From contig JBGQBO010000029.1 in assembly GCA_041494885.1 (NCBI GenBank), positions 7,734 through 71,733 of the forward strand: a DNA stretch of 64,000 nucleotides, read 5' to 3'. Source of the DNA: JAIQFV01 sp041494885. Lineage in GTDB: Bacteria; Acidobacteriota; Terriglobia; JAIQFV01. Position numbers and translations under genes: made by a program. Below are positions 33,156 to 41,214 of the stretch, piece by piece. The notes beneath the pieces are model-generated. The model had not been told where the DNA came from. It worked only from the letters and a program-made list of their open reading frames with translations, and ran no database searches. Numbering within the stretch: position 1 is the stretch's first letter; the number at the start of each line of letters is the position of its first letter.

Positions 33156-35774
33156 TCATGTGTCTCTTTCATTTTGGTGATGGCCGTTATGCTTGGTGTG
33201 GTTGCTCTTCGGGATCAGCAGGTCGTCGCCTCTCCGCAAGCCTCTCAGACCGTGACGCATGGCCCCAAGGCGCAGGCTCTCTATTGTGCCTTGTGGCGAG
33301 TCGACAAGGGATTCGTTTCCACCATTCGCGTGAAGAATGTACTGGTCATCCGACCTCTCCTGGTCTCGCCGGTGCTTTTCATGGCGGATGGAACGGAATA
33401 CGACCTCGCTCCCGTGGATCTCGCTCCCGGAGGAATTGGAAACATCAATATCAACCAAGCTCTGGACAGTGCGCCGTCCAAGATCCGCGGCCACCTTTCC
33501 AACTACGGGAGCGTTGTGCTCCGGTTCAGTTCCAAAGCGGGGGGGAATGCTACCGCCACCCTGCAAATACTCAATGTGCCCGAAAGCCTGATTTTCACCA
33601 TGCCCTTCGGGGGAAAGAGCGGGCGAATGGCCACATCCGGAGGGCAGACCGTTGAGGCCTTGTGGTGGAAGCACGATGCGGGGGTGAAAGGGTTCGTCGG
33701 TGTTACGAATACCACAAATGCCAGCGAGGCCGTAAATGTTCAAGTCATCGGATCGGCCGGAACGATTGCGAGCCGCACGGTCACTCTCGGCGGAAATCAA
33801 ACCCAATTGGTCGATTTGGATCCTATGCTTCAGGAACTGCCCTCCCCGGAGACCATGCAGGGAGGCGTCCGCATCCAATACCAGGGAAAGCCGCAGGACA
33901 TCATTGCCACCGGGGGCCTGATGAACGAGCAGGAGGGATATTCGGCCGACATGAAATTCTTTTCCCGCATGGCGATGGCAGACGCCCCCGCCGTCACGTC
34001 GTATGCCAGTGCCGGCATCATGGTGGGCGCACCGGATCCAGCCATGAACTTTCCGCCGGGAACCCGCTTTTCTCCCTATGCCGTGCTCAGAAACTCATCC
34101 AACGATCTTTTGCAGGTCACGCCGATGGCTTATGTGATGACGGGTACCAGCTCTCGACAGTTCACGCTCCCGATCCAGAGCCTTGCTCCCAATGAATCGC
34201 GGCAGCTCCCCCTGGACGCCATGCTGGCTGCCGCGGGACTGAATGACTATGACGGAGACATGACGCTCGACTTCACATACCAGGGCCACCCAGAAGACCT
34301 TTTCCTATCGACTGGGAGCGTGGACCAGAAGGGGACTTACGTTTTCCAAGTGACGCCCGAGGGCATGGGCGAGTCGTGGGCCAAAATCGTCCCCCTGTGG
34401 AGCGTGGCCAACGGCTCTGATACCATGATCACCGCATGGAACTCGGGAAATACCGCGGAGGACCTCATCGTCACGCTGACCTACTCGGGGGGGACAGGAC
34501 ACTACACTATTCCGCTTCATCTCGAAGCAGGCGCCTCCCAGATGATCGCTCTTGGCATGCTCATTACTCAACAGCAACCGGACGCCCAGGGGAATATCAT
34601 TCCCCGAACCGTACAGGAAGGCAGTGCCCGGTTCGAGAATTCGAAGGGCCGCACCGAACCCATCCACCTCGTCCTCAGCACCGGCATCTTCAATGTGCAA
34701 ACTGCCACCTGCGGAAACCAGTGCCAGATTTGCGACGCCGCCACAGACTTGACCATCGATCAGAATCCCATCACGACTCCTTCTGGCCTGTCGGTTCAGG
34801 CTACTTCGACGTTGACCATGACGGACGGCACGACCCAGGACGTGACAACGACATCAAACTGGTCGAGCGCCAATACTTCCATCGCCACAGTCAAAACAAG
34901 AGGTCAATCCAGCCCCGGGCGGGTGAATGGAGTTGCCCCCGGTTCGACAACCATCAGCGCCGCCCTCATCGCCGTGGATGGAACGGAGCCCCTCCCGCCG
35001 TGTGCCTACATCTGCCCCACGACCGGATTCAATGGGTCGTCTCCCGGAAACGTTACGCCAAACATCGCTATCTCAGGACCCAACGCGTTACCCCTTGGAA
35101 CAGATGTAAGAAGCATCGATTTGACCGCCAATGGAAACCCATCTGGCGGCACATACTCTTGGCGCAGTTCAAGCACTAAGATTGGCTTGCAGAATCCCAC
35201 CTCGTCTATTGTTACGGTGGTGTCTGTTGTTCAGAGCAATCAACCCAATGACGTAATTGTCACGGTTGATTACACGATGAATGGGCAAACGAAAAGTGCT
35301 TCGACGAATCTTACAGTTCAAAAGCCAAGCAGCCTATCAATCGTCCCTGGTACGTCCTCCACCACCGCTGAAAGTTCATGCTCGTTCGGCAATCCTCCAC
35401 AGGCCGGTTGTGGAGTCACACGGACATTCCTTTACCAAGTTAATGATCAATTCACTCACCCAATTTTGTTCGCAGGAATGCAGTTCTGGGATTCCATAAC
35501 GAGCGGGCGCACAAATGGCTGCAACCTTACGGGCTATCAAACGACTTGTACTGATTTGGGCAAACCCAATGGTGGACCTTGTGGTCCATCGACATCTGCG
35601 GCAGGCCAATTGGAAGAAGAATTAGGAATTTGTTCTTCGACTTGTCGCCTTGCAAGTGGAGTTTGCACAACCGGTTGTAATACCATCGCCATTCAAACGT
35701 GGCATATCAATGGAACCACTCTCCCAACCATCAACCCCTCTTATCAATGCGATCAAGTGCTCGTAAATGGCTGA
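33141..35774 (+). CDS. Large exported Ig-like surface protein with cysteine-rich tail
   Basis: An 877-residue protein with a signal peptide (residues about 1-31). Residues 44-490 are four related beta-sandwich modules, seen from the recurring opening ALYCALWRVDKGFVSTIRV, ALWWKHDAGVKGFVGVTN, GAPDPAMNFPPG and VPLWSVANGSDTMITAWN. Each module ends in a linker like LAPGGIGNININ or LGGNQTQLVDLDPML. A BIG2-type bacterial Ig domain follows (about 536-615, MTDGTTQDVTTTSNWSSANT), then a further Ig-like unit (about 635-730). The last 130 residues carry ten cysteines. Such architecture suits cell-surface adhesion or matrix binding. The stop overlaps a possible start of the next gene (TGATG). Confidence 0.75.
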   Translation: MNRSPSCVSFILVMAVMLGVVALRDQQVVASPQASQTVTHGPKAQALYCALWRVDKGFVSTIRVKNVLVIRPLLVSPVLFMADGTEYDLAPVDLAPGGIGNININQALDSAPSKIRGHLSNYGSVVLRFSSKAGGNATATLQILNVPESLIFTMPFGGKSGRMATSGGQTVEALWWKHDAGVKGFVGVTNTTNASEAVNVQVIGSAGTIASRTVTLGGNQTQLVDLDPMLQELPSPETMQGGVRIQYQGKPQDIIATGGLMNEQEGYSADMKFFSRMAMADAPAVTSYASAGIMVGAPDPAMNFPPGTRFSPYAVLRNSSNDLLQVTPMAYVMTGTSSRQFTLPIQSLAPNESRQLPLDAMLAAAGLNDYDGDMTLDFTYQGHPEDLFLSTGSVDQKGTYVFQVTPEGMGESWAKIVPLWSVANGSDTMITAWNSGNTAEDLIVTLTYSGGTGHYTIPLHLEAGASQMIALGMLITQQQPDAQGNIIPRTVQEGSARFENSKGRTEPIHLVLSTGIFNVQTATCGNQCQICDAATDLTIDQNPITTPSGLSVQATSTLTMTDGTTQDVTTTSNWSSANTSIATVKTRGQSSPGRVNGVAPGSTTISAALIAVDGTEPLPPCAYICPTTGFNGSSPGNVTPNIAISGPNALPLGTDVRSIDLTANGNPSGGTYSWRSSSTKIGLQNPTSSIVTVVSVVQSNQPNDVIVTVDYTMNGQTKSASTNLTVQKPSSLSIVPGTSSTTAESSCSFGNPPQAGCGVTRTFLYQVNDQFTHPILFAGMQFWDSITSGRTNGCNLTGYQTTCTDLGKPNGGPCGPSTSAAGQLEEELGICSSTCRLASGVCTTGCNTIAIQTWHINGTTLPTINPSYQCDQVLVNG

Positions 35775-35785
35775 TGAGGTTAACA

Positions 35786-36532
35786 ATGATTAGTAAATTA
35801 CTTTTGCTCTTGGTCTTAGTTCAACCTAGTGGAATCTCCTTTGCACAGGAGGGGGCCCGCGTATTGGAAGCGAAGCTTCAGACAAGGCTGGACAGTTATG
35901 CTCTTACAGCGGATACCTTTCTTCAAGCTCTAACCAAGGTCGCCAGCCAATTCGAGCTTCCCATGGGAATAGTGTGGATTGAGGGACCCGAAACTCCGGC
36001 TGTATTCAAACACACTTGGACGCATGCAACCCTTCATCAAGTCGTTGACACAATTGTGGCCAGTCACCCTGGATATGACTCTGCAATTAAGAACGGAGTT
36101 CTTCGTGTTTTCCCTCGAGGGGACTTAGATGACAAGAGCTCCTTTCTTAACCTCAAAATCGATGAGTTTGAAGTGAAGAACGAGATTGCTGGAAAATCGA
36201 TCCGCAGGCTCCATCGTGTTGTGAAAGAAATTGTTAGTCCTCCACCCCCATCACTGCCTGGCGGGGGAGAAGCTTGGAGTTTTGGTTCGAATGCAGACGA
36301 TCAGCCCGTAAGTTTCACCCTGAAGAACGTCACGGTCCGGGATGTCCTCGATAGGTTGACCCTATCGAGCGCCTCGAAAATCTGGATTGTGACGTACTCG
36401 CAGGATTCTAGACCCACAAAGACGGGATTCCGACGGACGGCTTCCCTCTTCAATGATACACCTATTCGTGAGGACGATGAGCCCGCTTGGGCTGTCCTCC
36501 GGTGGGGTTCCATCCCACCAAAGCAACCCTGA
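35786..36532 (+). CDS. Exported STN-like two-module protein, paralogue 5
   Basis: A 248-residue protein with a signal peptide (MISKLLLLLVLVQPSGISFAQ, residues 1-21). Module 1 (about 32-110) reads LDSYALTADTFLQALTKVAS, then THATLHQVVDTIVASHPGYDS and VLRVFPRGD. The linker FLNLKIDEFEVKNEIAGKS matches the other paralogues. Module 2 (about 165-215) has VSFTLKNVTVRDVLDRLTLSS. I chose the ATG at 35786, which has GAGG eight bases upstream. An ATG at 35774 overlaps the stop of the surface-protein gene and would add four residues, implying coupled translation of the two. Confidence 0.6.
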   Translation: MISKLLLLLVLVQPSGISFAQEGARVLEAKLQTRLDSYALTADTFLQALTKVASQFELPMGIVWIEGPETPAVFKHTWTHATLHQVVDTIVASHPGYDSAIKNGVLRVFPRGDLDDKSSFLNLKIDEFEVKNEIAGKSIRRLHRVVKEIVSPPPPSLPGGGEAWSFGSNADDQPVSFTLKNVTVRDVLDRLTLSSASKIWIVTYSQDSRPTKTGFRRTASLFNDTPIREDDEPAWAVLRWGSIPPKQP

Positions 36533-36938
36533 CCGTTTACCGAGATCCTTAAGTGTGCGGTGAAAATACGTAAATCGGGTCAGGACAGGAAACTGGGCCT
36601 CGGCTTCCACGTTTCACAATTGTGACGCAGCTCGTGCCGGGAACGAGGCTAGATCTCCATCGATCTCAAACGGCTGCGAAAACCGGGGAAGTCCCTTCCC
36701 TAACGTCAACATGAATTGTGGAAGCATGCCCCATTGTTGACAATCAATTTGTTGGAAAGCGGCGATGAGAATACTATAGAGGATGATAAATTATTGTGAC
36801 GCCGCACGCGCAAGAATTGCCACATTGGTGGGGTCCTGGGTGCCCGAATCGTGTCACTATTTTTTATCATCCTCTATAGGAACAGCCATCTATTACTGGC
36901 CAGAAAAAGGCGGCTATCTCCGGTTTTTGAGATGCTTG
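36533..36938. other. Intergenic holding a MITE-like element
   Basis: About 406 bases between paralogue 5 and the second 117-residue gene. It contains the inverted-repeat element at 36774-36879 and the duplicated leader that begins immediately after it. No further gene is recognised. Confidence 0.5.
36774..36879. mobile_element. MITE-like element, copy A (27-bp terminal inverted repeats)
   Basis: CTATAGAGGATGATAAATTA... (36774-36800) and its inverted partner ending ...ATCATCCTCTATAG (36853-36879) match at 24 of 27 positions and enclose about 50 bases without coding capacity. Related termini bound the element at 39399-39619. The TA-rich ends suggest a Tc1/mariner- or IS630-type transposase acting in trans, but this is inference. 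The duplicated 117-residue gene segment starts directly at its right end. Confidence 0.72.
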
Positions 36939-37305
36939 ATGAAAGCTATAATAGTGATATTTACGATGATCTCTGCCTTGGTTATGTTTTCAGAAGCGGC
37001 ACCGATGCAGGATGAAGCTAGCGCGAATACTCCTTGTGGCGTGGTTCTACAAGCGCTCAAGGACATGGAGCACATCGAGGTCGGTACGACACGGGAAGTG
37101 GTCGAAAAGTATTTCAAACCTGATGGGGGCGTGCAATTCCCTCCTAACACGCGCTATACCTATCGGAAATGTGACTATATCAAAGTAAAGATTGACTATC
37201 GCACTAGCAGTTCAAGGGAAAGCGATTTTTCGCCTAACGACACTGTTATCAAGATATCGAAGCTTTATTTGGAGTATCCAGACAGGGATTAGTCGAGCGA
37301 GTCAG
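36880..37305 (+). repeat. Duplicated segment, copy 2 (117-residue gene plus flank)
   Basis: This is the counterpart of 32355-32784. Similarity begins at GAACAGCCATCTA right next to the MITE and ends after TAGTCGAGCGAGTC downstream of the stop codon. Confidence 0.85.
36939..37292 (+). CDS. Small exported two-cysteine protein, copy 2
   Basis: A 117-residue protein, about 79% identical to the one at 32417-32770 and collinear without gaps. The signal peptide is MKAIIVIFTMISALVMFSEAA. Both cysteines (NTPC, RKCDY) and the REVVEKYFKPDGG core are retained. Substitutions cluster in the signal peptide cleavage region and in the RTSSSRESD loop, the expected pattern if the core fold is conserved. I chose the ATG at 36939 by homology with copy 1. 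A longer frame from 36783 would read through the MITE and is not credible. Confidence 0.72.
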   Translation: MKAIIVIFTMISALVMFSEAAPMQDEASANTPCGVVLQALKDMEHIEVGTTREVVEKYFKPDGGVQFPPNTRYTYRKCDYIKVKIDYRTSSSRESDFSPNDTVIKISKLYLEYPDRD

Positions 37306-37564
37306 CATATGTGGTCTGATTCGCACATAGAACATTTAGGGGTAACGACGAGTATTCTGTATGCCAGATCATCAGTCTTGGGCCCGCAAACACATTGCTG
37401 CTGATCCCTTAATCACTGGGATCATGGCGCGGTCTGCGCTGGTGAGGATCGAGAACGAGGCTTGGATCGCGCTTAGAGGTTGCAGACTCACTGTCGGATC
37501 ACAGCGCGATTAAGCCAGTGAACGGTGTTGACATTCTTCCTACCACATCGAGGCGCCTATCCCC

Positions 37565-39280
37565 TTGAAGAAAACGAATCAGCTTAAGGTCCCAAAGAGA
37601 AGTCGTCGAGAAGGACCGCGTGAAAGCACGCCATTTGCAATCGGCAGCCGTCGAGCTTTCCTGGGGAAAATGGGTGGAGTTGCGGCGGCCTCCATCGTAG
37701 CAAATGCCCTCCAAACCAGCCCTGTTGCGTCATCAGTGACTGAGGGCTCAAAGGCCGGGTCAAGCCCGGGCCGTCGCGCGAAGTGCCTGTCGGTCAGACG
37801 CTCGATTGCCCAACAGGAAAGCCAGATTCCTGCACCCGCTCAGATCACCAATGGAGATGAAGAGCGTTACCCTGATTTTATCGGCAACTTCTCCAAAGGA
37901 TTGCCACACAACCCCATCGGTGAAGTGGACGCCAAGGCCTATCGTCATCTCGTAAGCGCCCTTGTTCAAGGCACAACCGATGACCTTGAGGAAGTTTCCC
38001 TCGGCGGTGGAGTCAAACTCGTTAACCCCCTTGCAGGGATTGCCTTTGATGTGGAGGGCGCTGATTCCCATCAGTTCGCCATCGGACCGCCTCCGGGGCT
38101 GGCAAGCCGGGCGCGCGCCGATGACATGGTGGAACTTTACTGGATGGCGCTCTGCCGGGATGTGAACTTCATCGATTACTCCACGGATCCGATTGCCCAG
38201 GCAGCGGCCGCTGAACTATCGTCCCTCCATGGCTTCGAAGGGCCACGATCAAACGGGCGAGTGACCGCACAGACGTTGTTTCGAGGATTCACAGCAGAAG
38301 ATTTGATCGGCCCCTACCTTTCTCAGTCTCTGCTCAAGCCATTCAACTACGGACAATTCCCGATTTCGGGCCGAATCATCACTTATGTTCCAAGGCTGGA
38401 CTATCTGACCGACCCATCTCATTGGCTGGCGGCACGAAATGGTCAAGGACCTTTCGTTGACAATGAAAACGACCACCAACTCCGACACATTCGCAACGGG
38501 CGCGATGCCGCAGCCTATGTCCACAGCGATCAAGTCTTCCAGGCATTTTACAACGCCGGCATCTGGCTCTTGACGAACGGAGCGGCCCCCAACCCGGGAA
38601 ACCCTTATGTGAAGCTGAGGAAGCAATCCTCTTTTGCCACGTTTGGTCAACCTTGTTTTCTAACTCTGCTCGCCGAAGTCTCCAACCGCGCGCTCAAGGC
38701 GGTCTGGTATGCCAAGTGGTTTGTCCACCGCACCCTCAGACCGGAAGACTTCGGAGGCCTGGTGCACTTGACCAAAACCGGTCAGGCGGGCTACCCGCTG
38801 CATGGGGACGTCCTGGATTCGCAAGCCGTGGCCCGGACTTTTGAAAACTATGGAACCTATCTTCACCCGCAAGCATATCCCGAGGGTTGCCCCCAGCATC
38901 CCTCCTATGCACAGGGCCACGGAGCCATTGCAGGCGCCTGCGCGACGATTCTGAAAGGTGCTTTCGATGGGGCCACTCCCTTCAACACTCTCCGGAACGG
39001 CACGCCCGTGACGGCCAGCAAAGACGGCCTCTCGTTGATCACGTACGTCGGCCCGGATGCGGACCACCTTACGGTCCTTGGTGAAATCAACAAACTCGCT
39101 TCAAATTTCGCCATCGCCCGCAACTTTGCCGGAGTCCACTGGCGCACCGACTACTCCGATGGGCTTCAGCTCGGTGAAGCCGTCGCCCTCAGCATCCTTC
39201 GTGAACAGAATTCCCTCTGCGCCGAAGTATCTTCAGGTCTCACAATCAGGAAATTTGATGGGAGCACGATCACGGTCTAG
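37565..39280 (+). CDS. Tat-exported vanadium-dependent haloperoxidase
   Basis: A 571-residue member of the vanadium chloroperoxidase/PAP2 superfamily, oxidising halides with peroxide or acting as a phosphatase-like enzyme. The N-terminus has a twin-arginine signal (GSRRAFLGK, residues 27-35, then a hydrophobic run to about 50). The vanadate-binding pockets are in the expected order: Lys and Arg in KWFVHRTLRPEDF (about 384-396), PSYAQGHGAIAGA (about 446-458) with the acid-base histidine, and ARNFAGVHWRTDYSDG (about 517-532) with the Arg and axial His. The start is TTG at 37565; no other start keeps the Tat motif. The halide specificity is not predictable. Confidence 0.9.
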   Translation: MKKTNQLKVPKRSRREGPRESTPFAIGSRRAFLGKMGGVAAASIVANALQTSPVASSVTEGSKAGSSPGRRAKCLSVRRSIAQQESQIPAPAQITNGDEERYPDFIGNFSKGLPHNPIGEVDAKAYRHLVSALVQGTTDDLEEVSLGGGVKLVNPLAGIAFDVEGADSHQFAIGPPPGLASRARADDMVELYWMALCRDVNFIDYSTDPIAQAAAAELSSLHGFEGPRSNGRVTAQTLFRGFTAEDLIGPYLSQSLLKPFNYGQFPISGRIITYVPRLDYLTDPSHWLAARNGQGPFVDNENDHQLRHIRNGRDAAAYVHSDQVFQAFYNAGIWLLTNGAAPNPGNPYVKLRKQSSFATFGQPCFLTLLAEVSNRALKAVWYAKWFVHRTLRPEDFGGLVHLTKTGQAGYPLHGDVLDSQAVARTFENYGTYLHPQAYPEGCPQHPSYAQGHGAIAGACATILKGAFDGATPFNTLRNGTPVTASKDGLSLITYVGPDADHLTVLGEINKLASNFAIARNFAGVHWRTDYSDGLQLGEAVALSILREQNSLCAEVSSGLTIRKFDGSTITV

Positions 39281-39720
39281 TGTGAAAAACAAGATTCCTT
39301 TTCCATTCACACAAATCCGTTCTGCCATTCCAGTTATCTTCCACTTCAAAGCGGATATTCATCCCATCGAGTACGCCCTCGCCGAAAACACCCTCGCTTA
39401 AAGAAGATTTTTAAATATAGTGACAATTGTTGCTGGATAAAATTTGACCCGTTCGAGCCCGCCGCGGCGGGCCGGGATCCCGTTTTGGGGGATCCCGGGT
39501 TTCTCCCTGCCGCTCGCAAGAGCCCGTGATCCGCGGAAAAGCGTGCGGATCCCGGCTACCTAAGCGTACCCCTTCGCGAGATGCTGTCATGCGTCACTAT
39601 GATTTATCATCCCCAATAGCCCCTTTTTTCTCCAACAATTCCCTTCGCAAGTGGTGTTACTATAGGAGCGCTGATTCAACGTATGAAAATCCATCCGGAC
39701 ACAACCCAGGAGTCCTTTGC
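39281..39720. other. Intergenic holding MITE-like copy B
   Basis: About 440 bases between the haloperoxidase and hydantoinase genes, occupied mainly by the element at 39399-39619. No gene is recognised. Confidence 0.5.
39399..39619. mobile_element. MITE-like element, copy B (221 bp)
   Basis: The left terminus 39399-39425 and the right terminus 39593-39619 are 27-bp inverted repeats of the same family as 36774-36879; the right arm differs from that of copy A at about four positions. The interior carries a GATCCCG hairpin (CCGGGATCC...GGATCCCGG, about 39472-39500) and the words CCGTTCGAGC and CGCAAGAGCCCGTGATCC. All of these recur at 42640-42770. Confidence 0.7.
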
Positions 39721-41133
39721 ATGAAGACCCTCATCCAAAACGGAATCGTCACGACCGCAGTCGACAATTTCAGCGCTGATCTTCTCATCGAAGGCTCGAA
39801 AATCACCGCCCTTGGCGCCAAACTTCCTGCTCAGAACATCGACAAGATCATCGACGCGCAGGGCATGCTGGTCATCCCGGGGGGCATTGATGCGCACACC
39901 CATCTCGACATGCCGTTCGGAGGCACCACATCTGCTGACGATTTCGAAAGCGGCACCCGCGCGGCCGCCTTCGGAGGAACCACCACGATTGTGGATTTTG
40001 CCATCCAGGGGCGGGGCGGGAGAATTCAGGACGCCCTGGAAACCTGGTGGAAAAAGGCTCTGGGCCGCGCCGTGATCGACTACGGTCTGCACATGATTGT
40101 GACGGATCTGAGCGAAGGTTCAACGGACGCCGACAAGGGCCTCGACTCGATGAACTCCGTCGTGCAGGAAGGCGTCACCAGTTTCAAGCTCTTCATGGCG
40201 TATCCCGGCGCCCTGATGGTGGATGATGGGACAATTTTCAAGGCCTTGTCACAGACCGCCAAAAACGGCGCCCTCGTGTGCATGCATGCCGAGAATGGCA
40301 GCGCCATCGACGTCATCGTGCGGCGGGCCATCGCGGAAGGAAAAACCGCCCCTATTTATCACGCCTTGACGCGCCCCACCACCGCCGAAGGCGAGGCCGT
40401 GAATCGCGCCATCGCGCTGGCTGAAATCGCACAGGCCCCCGTCTATATTGTCCATTTGTCTTCCAACGAAGCCCTTCAAAAAGTCGCTGAAGCCCGAGAC
40501 CGCGGCGTGATGGCCTATGCCGAAACGTGTCCTCAATATTTGCTGCTCTCACTTGAAGACATGGAAAAAATGCCGGATTTCGAGGGGGCGAAAGTGGTGT
40601 TCACCCCGCCCCTGCGCGAGAAATGGAACCAGGCAAAGCTTTGGGAGGGACTGAGAACGAATAGCCTTCAGATCGTCTCGACCGACCACTGTCCCTTCTG
40701 CTTCAAGGAACAAAAGGAACTCGGCCGTGGAGACTTCACCAAAATACCCAACGGGGGGCCGGGCATCGAAAACCGGTTGCAACTGCTCTACGAACACGGC
40801 GTCAATCAGAAACGAATTTCGGTCAACCGTTGGGTGGAAATCACCTCTACCGCCCCTGCTAAAATGTTTGGACTCTATCCCCGCAAAGGGACCCTCGCGG
40901 TGGGCAGTGATGCCGACATTGTGATCTGGGATCCCAGCGCCGAACATGTCTTATCCGCCAAAACACATCACATGCGAGTGGATTATTCGATGTTTGAAGG
41001 ATGGAAAATCCGTGGCAATGCCAGGACGGTGATCTCGCGGGGAGAGGTCATTGTCGACCAGGGACAGTTCCTCGGGAAGCCGGGCCGCGGTGAGTTCCTC
41101 AAGCGCGCGACTTATGCGGGGGCATGGAAATAA
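39721..41133 (+). CDS. Dihydropyrimidinase / D-hydantoinase
   Basis: A 470-residue metal-dependent cyclic amidohydrolase opening dihydropyrimidine or hydantoin rings. The two-metal site is visible: His59 and His61 in IDAHTHLD, carboxylated Lys156 in TSFKLFMAYPG, the His in CMHAENG, and Asp in STDHCPF. I chose the ATG at 39721, with AGGAG upstream, because the protein then begins with MKTLIQNGIVTTAVD, as family members do. The longer frame would read through the MITE. The NCS1 transporter gene follows 81 bases downstream, so uptake and ring opening are probably coupled. Confidence 0.94.
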   Translation: MKTLIQNGIVTTAVDNFSADLLIEGSKITALGAKLPAQNIDKIIDAQGMLVIPGGIDAHTHLDMPFGGTTSADDFESGTRAAAFGGTTTIVDFAIQGRGGRIQDALETWWKKALGRAVIDYGLHMIVTDLSEGSTDADKGLDSMNSVVQEGVTSFKLFMAYPGALMVDDGTIFKALSQTAKNGALVCMHAENGSAIDVIVRRAIAEGKTAPIYHALTRPTTAEGEAVNRAIALAEIAQAPVYIVHLSSNEALQKVAEARDRGVMAYAETCPQYLLLSLEDMEKMPDFEGAKVVFTPPLREKWNQAKLWEGLRTNSLQIVSTDHCPFCFKEQKELGRGDFTKIPNGGPGIENRLQLLYEHGVNQKRISVNRWVEITSTAPAKMFGLYPRKGTLAVGSDADIVIWDPSAEHVLSAKTHHMRVDYSMFEGWKIRGNARTVISRGEVIVDQGQFLGKPGRGEFLKRATYAGAWK

Positions 41134-41140
41134 CCTCGGC

Positions 41141-41163
41141 GCCCTCTGCGTCTCTGTGGTGAA
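41141..41163 (-). repeat. Dispersed CTCTGCG-type repeat
   Basis: The plus strand reads GCCCTCTGCGTCTCTGTGGTG, an inverted relative of CACCGCAGAGGCGCAAAACG at 12891 and CACCGCAGAGGCTCTAAACG at 44012. Confidence 0.4.
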
Positions 41164-41214
41164 TTAATCCTCACACCCAAGAATCATAACCTGGTCCTCG
41201 ACCTGGAAACCCTG

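Noticed and set aside
36783..36938. A longer start for the second 117-residue exported protein.
   Set aside because: The extra residues are encoded by the MITE-like element, and the homologous copy at 32417 starts at the equivalent of 36939.
39526..39720. A 65-residue N-terminal extension of the hydantoinase.
   Set aside because: The extension translates the MITE-like element. The canonical start at 39721 has AGGAG and matches family N-termini.
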